DNA of 64,000 nt from Loripinus fragilis. Its lineage: Eukaryota > Mollusca > Bivalvia > Lucinida > Lucinidae. The translations under genes and the position numbers were made by a program. This document shows, one piece after another, positions 41,401-53,400 of the stretch. The number at the start of each line of letters is the position of its first letter. Position 1 is the stretch's first letter. Location: positions 6,581,701 to 6,645,700 of the forward strand of contig OZ026531.1 in NCBI GenBank assembly GCA_964019695.1, read 5' to 3'. The notes below the pieces were generated by a model. That model was not told the origin of the DNA. It saw only the letters and a program-made list of their open reading frames with translations, and searched no databases.

Positions 41401-44400
41401 TGGAACTTTTTTTTTTTTTTCCAGGGTTTCTATGATTTCCAGCGCTTGTGGGAACCCCTATTTGAGCCAGAATCTGAATCAGTATACTTATCACATTGTT
41501 GAGCAATGAAGCCTGCACAGACTGGCCAGAGCCATCACTGCTCGTATACACAATATGTAATGTATGGATGTAGATTAAGACCTAGACCAAACCAGGGATT
41601 TTTTGCAATTTTGGGAAGAGGCCCTAGGGCCTTTCAAATTGGGAAAAATTAGCTTGGTAAACCATTAAATTGGGAAATTTGTTATTGTGCACAATTATGT
41701 CGTTTTTGGTCAATAAAAAAAGTTATTACACATACTATTGCCATTAAATTGAAGGAGAATGTCACCATGTAGCTTGTGAGTATGTTGACTGAATGAAAAT
41801 CCGAATCTTCCAAAAAAAATATTTTTTTTGAAGATTGGGATTTTTTTTCAAAATTGGGAAAAAAGTCACCTAAATTCCATTGCCACGATTTGGGAATGGG
41901 ACCCAATTTTGGCCCCTTAGAACACCAAAAAATCCCTGCAAACCTGGGACCTCTAGCCCAACTTAATATGTCAGCACTGGCATTTAAAGGAGGAGTTCTA
42001 AACATAATTATGCCATAAATACCAAGACCTCATGCCCCCCCCCTCCACCGGGCTCATGGGCTGGCCCATTTTACTTTTCAGGAACACAGTAAAACCTGTG
42101 TAAAACGGCAGCAAAAAAATTGACAAAACAAAGATCTTAATGACAAATTATAGCTTAATTCAGGTCGAAAGTATTGCAGAATGCTCCCCTTGGAGCATTC
42201 TGCAATACTTTTGACCCACATTAATCGATAATTGGTCTTGAAAACCAATTTTCGGTCTTTTTGAGAGTGGCCGTTTTACTGTAGAGGTAATCTGCCTGCA
42301 GTGTGTTTGAAATAATTGTCATGTTAAGACATTGGACTGTAAAAATTAGATATTGCTTGTTGTAATTTGCAAAATTAATCCTCTGCAAGCGGAGCACAGT
42401 GGTTCAGTTGGTAAAGTGTTTAAGACTGGGGATTGAAGGGTTGCAAGCTTGATACTCACACCACTGGTAGAAACACTTTATCAACTGCTCAGTACTTGTC
42501 CAACCCAGGAAAACAGGAAATCGTCCCAACATGACTGAAAAATTGTTGACTGAGATGTTTGTTTGTTTGTTTGTTTTGTTGCCAAGTCAACAGCTACGGT
42601 CATGGCAGCACGGTCAGTTCACCTAACCACACTTTTACCTGGGCAAGCTTAAACAAGCATTTATCCAGTACTTCGTGCACATACTTTCGCTTGTGACTGA
42701 CAACAACCCTTCTTGAATGATTCAGTGGAAGGGTGAAGAATGACCGTAGAAATTATTTCATGATCAATCTCCACGAAAGTATGGGACCGGGCCGGGATCG
42801 AACTTGCGACCCCTGGATCTGCAGGCAGGCTCACATCTGTTGCCAGACACGTTACCGACTGCGCTAAGCGGCCCAGTTTGACTTGGACGTTAAATATCAA
42901 AACATAAAATAATCCTCTGCAATTTAGGCCAGATTTTTTCCTGGTTCTCATGTGAGCCTTTTCTTAGAATTTACCCTCTCCAATAAATATAAGGTGGATA
43001 ATACTTTCCCCTGAAGTCATTCTCAGTGGATATGTAGGGAAAACTTGGCCTCACTCCCCGCTATTTTGCCGTCTGCAGATTTGTTTTAAAAATCAGACTT
43101 TCTAAAAAAAAGTCTTTCAGGAATACTATCAGAGTGAAACAGTTTGGACCCTGATCTGGATTCAAACTGTTTCAAAAGGTTGCCAGCAGGCGCCAAAAGT
43201 TGTCACAATCAGTGAAGAGTTAAACTTACTTTTGACTGTGAGTATGAAATACTGACAACATCTGCCTTTCTCATTGATTGCCATACACATATACTGGCCA
43301 TGGTCATCCCTCGTCATGTTGTACATCGTGAGATTGTGCCGGCAACCCTCTTTCGATACTTCGTAATTTTCCGAGTTCTCAAGTTCTTCGGCTTCGTCAT
43401 TAACACGATACCAGAACACATCTGTAATTTCAAATATTATAGAAAATCATGTCCAAATCAATATACAAAAAGGCCTTTAGTTAAGAGCGCATACCATATA
43501 AATTATTTGTCTTATTTCTCAACAAAAACATAATTGTGTTAAAACTGATGGGTAAGAAAATAGTTACAATTTTACACTAAAAAATCAAAATGTATATACT
43601 GACAGCATATGATTTTGCGGATGATTAAAGAAAATTAGATTTCTTGATGTTATTTTCTTCAGAGATGTTTGTTTTGTTTGCTCTGATACTCTACCAGGCT
43701 ATGCTCATTTTTTTTTAATTAACTTTTTCAAAACAATCTCTTGATCAGGAATACCATCACAGTGGCAAACAGTTTGGACCCACATCAAGATTAACACTAG
43801 CAAACCAAGCTAAAACACCTTTTCACATGATCTTCGGTAAAAGTTTTAAAAATTGAAAACTTTTCTTTTTCTGTTCTCAAATAAATTGTTGGTTCTCATG
43901 GATAGAACTCAAAATATACTCAACAGATAAGCAAACAGGGAAGACCCTGATTAGACAGCTTCTTCAGAAGCAGTCTGTTCTGGGTCTGCACGGTTTGTCT
44001 ATGTTTGTTTGGCAGGTGCCTATAGTGTTCAAAATTTTAGAATGTTTACCGTAATGAACAAGAAAATTACCTAGTGGTTGGGTACCAGCTACTCTACATG
44101 TGAGTTTAGCTGGCTCCCCTTCCGGAATAGAAACACTCATTGGTGGAATCTCAAACTTGGGATCGTCCCCTTCCGACGGAACTAGCTCTTCTGACAATTT
44201 CTTACGCAAGTTTTCACTCGTCCGACTATCAAAACTATTTTGTTCCATTTTAGCACTTTTTACACCCGAGTCTGAGAATGACGATGAATATGGCCGTGAG
44301 ACCAATGATTCAGCCTCGGATTCATCTTCTGTTTGAACTGATGAATTCGCCATAGCCGAAGCTTGTGTAGACGTGGAGGTTTTACTCTTTCTTGTTATCC

Positions 44401-47400
44401 GAGCAATTTCCTCCGATGTTTTGGCGTAGAATGTGTTCTCTTCATCACTTAACCCGTCTAAACTGTCGCCGCCTCCATTTTCCGACAAGTCCGACATGTC
44501 ATCTATATCTCTGTAATAGAAATAACACATCACATCTATATTTTGTGGATGATATCATTGGAAGGGAGAGAACTAATCCCTGGATTTTTGCCAGCATCCT
44601 CAGATGGACAATATGTACAGATATCACTATGATTAACCCATAAAGCGCCACCTATAATTTGCAGCAGACGACAATTTCAAATTTTGCTGCTTTTTCAAAA
44701 ATAACAAATAAGGCATGATATTTCATGAGAATAGTCTGCTGGCAGACGATTCTCATGAAATATCATACCTTATTTTTGTCGAAAATTGGGAAAGATGTCG
44801 CAAAATTTGTCATCTGCTGCAGTTGTGATTGGAGCTTTAAGGGTTAATCTTTTTTTGTATATTTAATTTTTGCATGCTGGGTAATTTTTCATGCTTTTGT
44901 TGTCATCTGCTGGCTCATTCCAAAATTAACTTTTTCAAAAATTTCTTTCAGGAACATTATCAGAGTGTCAAACAAATTGGATCCAGATCAGGACCGACAT
45001 TCTGTCGGTCCTGATCTGGATCCAAACTGTTTGAATAGGTTTTCAGCAGACGACACTGGCAGGCAATGAGATTTTATTGCGCAATAATTTTAATTAATTA
45101 TTGTTAGCTTATAATATAGAAATGGAATTCTTACTTTGACTTCAAAACTTAAGAATTTTAACAAAAAAAAATTATCCATATTTGTACAATGTATAACTTA
45201 AACTTGCATAGTTTGGACTGTCACATTGTCATCGTAGGTATGTGTAACTTAGATCAGGTGGGGAGCCAACTTTAGCAGACATCAAAGTATGAAGGGTTAC
45301 TCTAACAAAGAGGAATGTTCCCATGAAAAAGGAGTCAAAATACAGATCAAATCATCAGCTGTATCATACATGTATACAGTATACATAAAACATCAAGAAG
45401 GTAAGAAATAATTAAAATATTTTGAAGTTGTCTGCTAGCCTTTAAATGTCATCCACTACATTAAGACCGGATTTACTAGCTACACCTCTTAAGACAAATA
45501 GGTGAAATAAATTTTGTGAAAAAATAAAACGAAAAAGGCCAAAAATAACAAAAGTTTCCACGCTCAGCAAGTTGAGCAAAAATGAAAAAAAAAGTTAAAC
45601 TAATTATATGCTGTACAAAGAATGTCCCCATTTATTTATGGATACATTTCATTTTAATTGTTAACTCTTTGCCTACTGGGTAATTTTCATGCATTTTTGT
45701 CGTCTGCTGTTTTTTTTTTTCAAAATCAACATTTTCAAAAAACTCTCTTAGGAATACCATCAGAGTGTCAAACAGTTTGGATCCAAATCAGGTCCAACAT
45801 TTTGTCGGGCTTGATCTGGGTCCAAACCATTTGCTAAAGTTATCAGCAGATGACACAGTAGTAGGTCAGGCCTATAGTTAAGATTGCATACCAGAAAAAT
45901 AATTTTCTTATTTCTCAACCAAAATGTATGTTGTGGGTACTCAAAAGAACCGTCTCAATGAGACGGTTCTTTTGAGCATCCAAAACATATGCTAAAAATT
46001 ATGAGTAAGAATATATTTACAATTTTATGCTGAAAATTTTCGTTTATCTAAACCTGTGGTAGGTTAAGAGATAAATATTTACTACTATGTCAATGTACTC
46101 AAGGCAGGCTGACTTTAGGTCATTTAACTCTTAATTGCCTGCTGATAACATCTACAAACAGTTTGGACCCAGATCAGACCCCACAAATGTCGGGTCTGAT
46201 CTGGATCACTGTTGGTATTCAAGAAAGAATTATTTAGGAAACAAGTGATTTGGGGAAAAATTCAGCATCCAACAAAAATCCAGCACGCAGAGTTAAAAGT
46301 TGAAAGCCAAGTAGTACAGTCAGACGAACAAGTGAAAATATGATAGTGGCTTTATCCAACGTAAATATAATATTCTGGCTTTTGTTCAATATTTTTGTTT
46401 TATCTTTTTACCATCTAACCAAAAAGCCATAATACATACCCAAAACTAAATCCTGTACCTCGACAACTTGAATCATTGAATCGAAACTTCAGTTGCAAAA
46501 TAGTGTAGTTAACTTTCCAATTTTACACTGAAAATTTTAAAAGGGCCCCCAGTAATTTCTCTCTTTACCCTGTGTTTATCATAAATAACAATCTTTGTAG
46601 GTTAGTTTAGGTGTTTTGAAATTAACATTATACCAACTGAAAATTAATCAAGTGAGAAAGTTTTAATTTTATTTGCTGCCAAATCATGATAAAGAGGCCA
46701 TTATTTCGTAATAATATGAGGTATCTGCTGCAAACCTTAGATTTGCAAGGGTCAATTTGTCGCAAAATTGTCATGTACAGTAATTTTTTTTTAATTTGAA
46801 GTCCCCCAGAGGTTTTACTTTAAATTATCAGTATGTCAAACTAAAAGGAGTTTTGCTCATAATAGAAAATAAGGAAAATAATCAGAAACATTCCCTGCTT
46901 ATAATATAAATGGGCCCCGACGCGAGAAAACCTGTCTTCAGGGGTTTGCAAACAACAAAGGCCCCGACCAGCCTGCGCATCTTCGCAGTCTGATCAGTGC
47001 CTTTGTTATTGGCTTATTGGAAAGTATCATAGCTAGACTTGCCATAAGCGGGATTTCAATATTCTAATTAGTCTCTGTAGCTGAGGAAACTGGTTTGAAA
47101 TTGACTTCGGAGGAAACCCCGAAGACAGGTGTTGTCGCATCGCAGTCCAAATAATAATACACTTTGACTTTAGCCAAATTTTGAGATACCCAGGCTTAAG
47201 TTATGGAAAGAATTCCCCTCTACTCTCACTACTGCACATAAAACCCATTAAATTCCGTTAAAAGTCCATAAAAATGCCATTAATAATCAAATTCCTGTTA
47301 AAATCATCCATTACTTTTCGTTTCTTTAAATTAATGGTTTTGTGTGTTCGGTCATTAATATTCATTATAATGGCCATTAATTCAGCGGTAACGGCCATTA

Positions 47401-50400
47401 AAGAGCAAGTAAAATCATTAATTTTTGATTAATTTACACCTTCTGTATTATTAATGACCATTAAAAGAAATAATGGTCCATTAATTTTCGTTTTGTGATG
47501 TTTTAATGCCCATGAATTTGCATTCTGTAATGGCCATTACAAAAAGTAATGACCATTAAAACCTTTTGTGTCTATTGATGGCATTAAAAAGTAGTAAATT
47601 TGCATGTTTGATATTTTAATGGCCATTAAATATATAAATATGCAATTCATTAGCATTAGAAAGCAGTGAAATATCGGGAACCAATATTTATACGAAACAA
47701 TGTGCCATTATTTAAGTGGTAATGGCCATTAATTTAATTCAAGAGCAAGTATGATCATTAAAATACCATTAATTTTTACCCTTGGTATGAAATGATGACC
47801 ATTAAAATTTAATGGGCCATTATTTTCTGTTTTATGGTGATTTAATGCCCATGAATTTGCAGTATTAATGGCCATTACAAAAACTAATTGCCATGAAAAC
47901 CCCATTACATGTCTAATAATGGCCATGAAAGATGTGTTCATGAATTTTAAATTACTGAAGTTGGGAGATCAATATTTTCATGGCCATTAATTTTTGGGAC
48001 TGAACATCTTAACCCATTAATTTTTTAATAATGGCCATCAATAAAAAGATCATCAGAGTATTTGATATTGTCCATTATTTGTACACTCATGTAAAGGTTA
48101 GTTTTTAACATTATCATTTTACAGCCTTCAAAACTTGCTGCACATTGCATCCATAGGTATGTTTGTGTAATGAAGAGCTCCACCATTCAGTGCTTGTAAA
48201 TTAAAATCGCCACATTTCTTGTTTCATGAAGAAATTGCCTGTGTGATTAAACTGAAATTTCAGGAAGACAAAGAAAATTACCTCGAGAAATGCTGTAGGA
48301 AAATGAGTTTTAAAGGCAAACTCAATTTCATCGAAAATCATAACATATCCTGGAGAAATGCTGGAGAAATTTCTCCAGCATTTATCCAGGAAATTTTAAA
48401 GCTTATCAAGGAGATTGTGGGCCTTTGTTACCTTTTCAGACACAAACCAATCTGCTCTCCTACCAAGCATAGCTAGAGCCTGGAAACAGGATTTAGCAAC
48501 TGCAAGAATACATAGGATATAAGAAAATATGCATTTGGGAGCCATGACCATGCTTTATTGAAATAATGAAATCCGTGATACAGTGAGGGGAGTTTTAATG
48601 AGGTACACTGGTAATCCATTGGTAATCAATTTTAAACTTGTAGCACAAACATGTATTCTATGGATCTTGCATTTGTAGAAATTTTGTGCATAATTTAACA
48701 TTCCAAACAGTTCTATAATTCTAAGTTATGTATGCTACCAAACCCTGCTTGTCCATCAACAACATGTGTATTACTGCTTCTGAGTACAAGCACAATCACC
48801 ATGGAAGCGGGAACCCGCGAGGTGCGAGTAGTATGGCGATTGAAATTTTCAGTCAGGCGTCTCATAAATTTAAGCACTACTTGGTTAGCAGGCTTCGACC
48901 ACCATGCCTATAAGTCTGAACAAAGAAGAGAAGTAATAAAAAGAGTTAGTGTATTTTTGAAGAAAATACAAAATCCAAAGCCATTAATTTAGCCTAAATG
49001 AGTTTTGAGCAGGATTTAATGGCCATTAAAGTTGCATCTAATGGATCTAATCTAATTTCATGCCAATTATTTATCCAAACTATTTATTAATGGCCATTAG
49101 TTTTGAATTTATATGGTTTTCTTTATATGTGACTGTGTCCTAAGAAGGATTCAACTTGGCCAATAACATTTACACTCAAAATTCATTTCCATGTAAAAGA
49201 ATGCAACATTTCTCAATAGAATCAGAAAGAAAAAAAGACTTTATTCTAAACGCTCTTGATGAGGCTTCATTAAGACTGTTGGTGTGCCTAATGTGTAAAG
49301 CCATTTGATCATGTCTTAGACTTTACTTATTGGATATATGCTGTATCATTATCATCCCCTTTAACAAATTTCATAACGTTTCAAACTATGTTTTTATGTC
49401 ACAAAACCGAATATCCAGATGAATTAAGTTTTCAAAAAAAAACAACATACCAACAGGTAAATGCTATATGTAACAATGGGATAGAATTTGACAATTATAA
49501 TGAGAAGTACACAATTTAATGTTTAAAGATGTCTCTAAAATCGTGAAAATACCATACTTTATTTTTACAATTATCTTAATAAAAAAATTTGTTTTACTTT
49601 CTGACTGAGAAAAATGATCAAAACATGCAATAATTCTAATAAACACATTTAATGGCCATTAAAATCACTTAAACAAGAGATGCAAATTAGAGTAGCTCCC
49701 CTTGAAAAATCTTATTTTTTCACAAAAGATTAATATGATATACAAAAATGATTTAAGACTTATATTTTTCCTGAAATATTATATTTATTAATTTATCAGA
49801 ATTTCTATCCTCTATTATTAACATACAGCAAGGTTGTGCCCTAAATTTATCAAAATGTATATGTGTTGCATTCACAAATGGTTATTATATTTTCATCAAT
49901 ATATAGAAGGATTCAGAAATAAAAAGGTAACATTAACTTGTTAATTGGCCTGTTTATCTCTTAAGATGACAGGGGACTTAAACCAAAGTCCAGCAAGATT
50001 CTTGCCTGTCTTTCCTGCTTCTAAATGAGAAACAGGAAGCAGCACAAGAAATAGAATCTTGAAAACATTGCAGTGGGCATAAGAGAAAATTAATGACCAT
50101 TAACATATTTTTATTAGAAATTTGTCATGCTTATCTAATGGCCATTAAATTATGCATTTAATGCCCATTAATATGCTGTTGATTTAAAAGAATGATGCCC
50201 ATTATTTTCTATCCAATATACTAATGGGTAATTAATGCCCATAAATTTGTAGTTACATTTTCTGTTATAATGGCCATTAAAAATAAAAAGCCATTAATAA
50301 TGGTTCTAATAATGGCCAAAATTTTCATGGCCATGAAAAATAGACCATATTAATGGGCATTAAAATTAACCAGCAACAATTTTAATGGGAGGTTTTAATG

Positions 50401-53400
50401 GCCATTAATTTTCACACACTAAAAATAATGCTTAAATGATGCTCATTATTTTTTTCAATTAATGGTTTGAGTTAATGGTATTTTGACAGATTTTCAGTTT
50501 TGAAAGTGCATTTTACCATTAAAATTGACCATTAATAGGACCATTTTTAATGGGAAATTTTAATGGGGGCTTTTAATGGGATTTTAATGGGAGTTTATGC
50601 AGTAGTGTCTATAGGCTATTTTAAGATCATGACATCATTTTCTATTTTTAGACATGGAAAAAAAATTCATGAAAAATTTAAGTTAATTTTCGAATACTTT
50701 TGAAAATATTATGGAAAATGGAGTATTTGCTCCAAAAGAGCAAATGCTCCATTTTCCATAATATTTTCAAATACATGATATTTCAAAGGCGTCAAAAGGT
50801 GTTATTATGGAGGAAAGGGTTAAGTGATAAATACCTGTGTCATATCTAAGAGTTCTAAAGATCACTAGGCCATGGAATTGTCATGTATATTAATAAGTAA
50901 ACCAACAGAGAACAGTCTAACAAAGTTTCATTTGACCAGTCTCACTCATATCATAGTTTTTACTGTGCACTCAAATGGTTATAAATTCAAGTAATTTTGT
51001 TTGATTCTTTACATCCCAGTCAATAATTTTTCAGTTATGTGGGGACGGGTCTTCCAGGGTTGAATCATTAAGGATTAATGAGTCTTGCTCAAGGATACAA
51101 CGCAGTGATGCCGGTGAGGCTTGAACCCGCAACCCCTCGCTCTCGAGTCAAACACTCTACCACTGAGCCACTGTGCTCCTAAAAATCAAGTCATGAAGCT
51201 TCCTTCTTGCAGAGAGCAAAAACTGATCAGGCCTAGTGGATTGCTAGGTCTATCAGTTTTTGCTGGGTGCACAGTATTATGTTGGTATTAAATCATACAT
51301 TGGAGATGTAGGGGTAGGGGTTACTAGGTTAGCATTGTCATACATACTTGCTGGTAATTTTTCATTATTTCTTTTTACATCTCCTGATTTTTTCGAAAAA
51401 TTATTTCAGAAGTACCATCAGAGTCTCAAACAGATTGGATCCAGATCAGGCCTGACGTTTAATGGCCTGATCTGGGTCCAATCTGTTTGCAAAGGTTATA
51501 AGCAGATGGCACTAGAAGACAAAGAGTTAAAGGTAATTTCCATATATAAAGTTTAATTCCATATTTAACCCTTTGTTTTCGGGGAAACCCCTAAATGGGT
51601 ACTTATGCAAATAGCGAAGACCCAGATGAAATGCAGCATAATGCTGCATTTCATCAGGGTCTACACTGTTTGTAAAGGTGACAAATATCTTCAGACAAAC
51701 TAATACATATTTTTTTTAAAATTATAATCTGACACCCTTAGATATGTACAATGGACTATCTCAATGTTATTGTATCAAACTAGAAGTATACAAAGGGTTA
51801 AAGAAGCTTGTGTTGGTAGTGACATTGTCATACATACCTGCTACCAATCGTGGGATTGTAGGGATTATTTGGGTGTGGAATTGTCACCACCTACAGTCTT
51901 CTTTGACAAGTGACAGTTATGTCGTGACTGAGCCACTGTGCTCCTAAAAATCAAGTCATGAAGCTTTCTTCTTGCAGAGAGCAAAAACTGATCAGGCCTA
52001 GTGGATTGCTAGGCCTATCAGTCTTTGCTGGTTGCACAGTATTTTGTTGGTATTAAATCCATGGGTGAAAGTTGGAAATTTCCAAAATCCTGAGCTTTCA
52101 AAACTCTGATCTTAAAACTTGCAGTATGCCCACCAAATATTCACAATTTCAAGTTTAAATGGTCAATTGTCTTTAGACAGACTGTATATAATCAGAGAAC
52201 TTATTATAATTTCCACAATTCAGCATTTTGAGGCTGACTTTCCAAAGAAAGTCAGCCTCAAAATCCTGAATTCAGGAATAATCCTGAAAACTTTCACCCA
52301 TGTAAATCAAACATTTGAGATGTAGAGGTAGGGGTTACTAGGTTAGCATTGTCATACCTGCTGCCAATCGTGGGATTGTATGGATTATTTGGGTGTGGTA
52401 TTGTCATGTATAGATCGGAGAAGTCCCCACCAACAGTCTTCTTTGACAAGTTACTGTATGGGGAAATACCCTGAGCACCTGTAAAAGAAATAAGATTACA
52501 GTGAAACCTGTCTTAAGCGGCCACTCAAAAATAGACAAAAAAAAGATCTTAATGACAAATGGTGGCTTAATGAAGGTCTAAAGTATTGCAGAATGCTCCC
52601 CTTGGAGCATTCTGCAAAACTTTTGACCTGCATTAAGGGATAATCGGCCTTGAAAACACTTTTTGGTCTTCTTTTTGAGTGGCCGCTTAAGACAGGTTTT
52701 ACTGTATGCTATGGTAAATTTATGAACACTTTTCTCTTTCTGTTATCAATTAAAAATGTTGATTGTTAGTGCGGATTCTAATAATAGAAAACAGGGAAGA
52801 CCCTGATCAGACTGCTTCTGAAGCTTCTTCAGAAGCAGTCTGATTTGGTTCTGCAATGTTTGTCTAGGCCTTAGCTTTGGTGGTATGGCAAATATTCTAA
52901 AATTTCAAACACTTTTCTCTTTCTGTTCTCAAATAAAATGTTGGTTATTTCGGCTGGAATTCTAAAGGTGCATGTCAGAATAGCAAACAGCCTTTAACAT
53001 TGAATACCCTGATCGGGCTGCTTCTTCAAAAGCAGTCTGATCTGGGTCTGGCTTGTTTGTCCAGGTCTTTTGGCCGGCAACTAGTTGATTTACCTTGTTT
53101 ACATGTATGCAAGCAGCGAAGACTGCAACAATAAGCAGGCTCGTTAGAGCTGCTTGCCAATGTAATATGTGCCAAAATCTAATGAATCTTCTCATTAACA
53201 TAATCCTCATCTTTGCAAGTGAAGTTTTCATAGGTATTTACCTTTTAGAAAGTGAATCACAATCCTTGGTAAAACAAGATGCATAATCCAGTATCAGCTC
53301 TAAAGTACCACCTGATTAAAGTTCTAGCAGTATGTAATTTTGTATGCACATGAAAAATTATTGCCATGAATAAAATTTTTATTGCGATGAATAATATTAC

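Larger units (their letters stand above)
51158..52478. repeat. Segmental tandem duplication around Ig exon 3
   Basis: Block GAGCCACTGTGCTCCTAAAA, TCAAGTCATGAAGCTT and on occurs at 51158-51365 and again at 51929-52360. Unit length is about 770 bases before later insertions. Unit 1 gained F4 and F6 elements, unit 2 an F5 element. Confidence 0.85.

Noticed and set aside
48219..48476. 85-codon open frame inside the CACTA-like element
   Set aside because: Overlaps a hairpin (CTGGAGAAATGCTGGAGAAA) and shows no transposase motif.
47240..50590. Spaced AATGGCCATTAA motifs as a CRISPR-like array
   Set aside because: Spacing is irregular, units are palindromic, and they sit inside a CACTA-like transposon in a eukaryotic genome.
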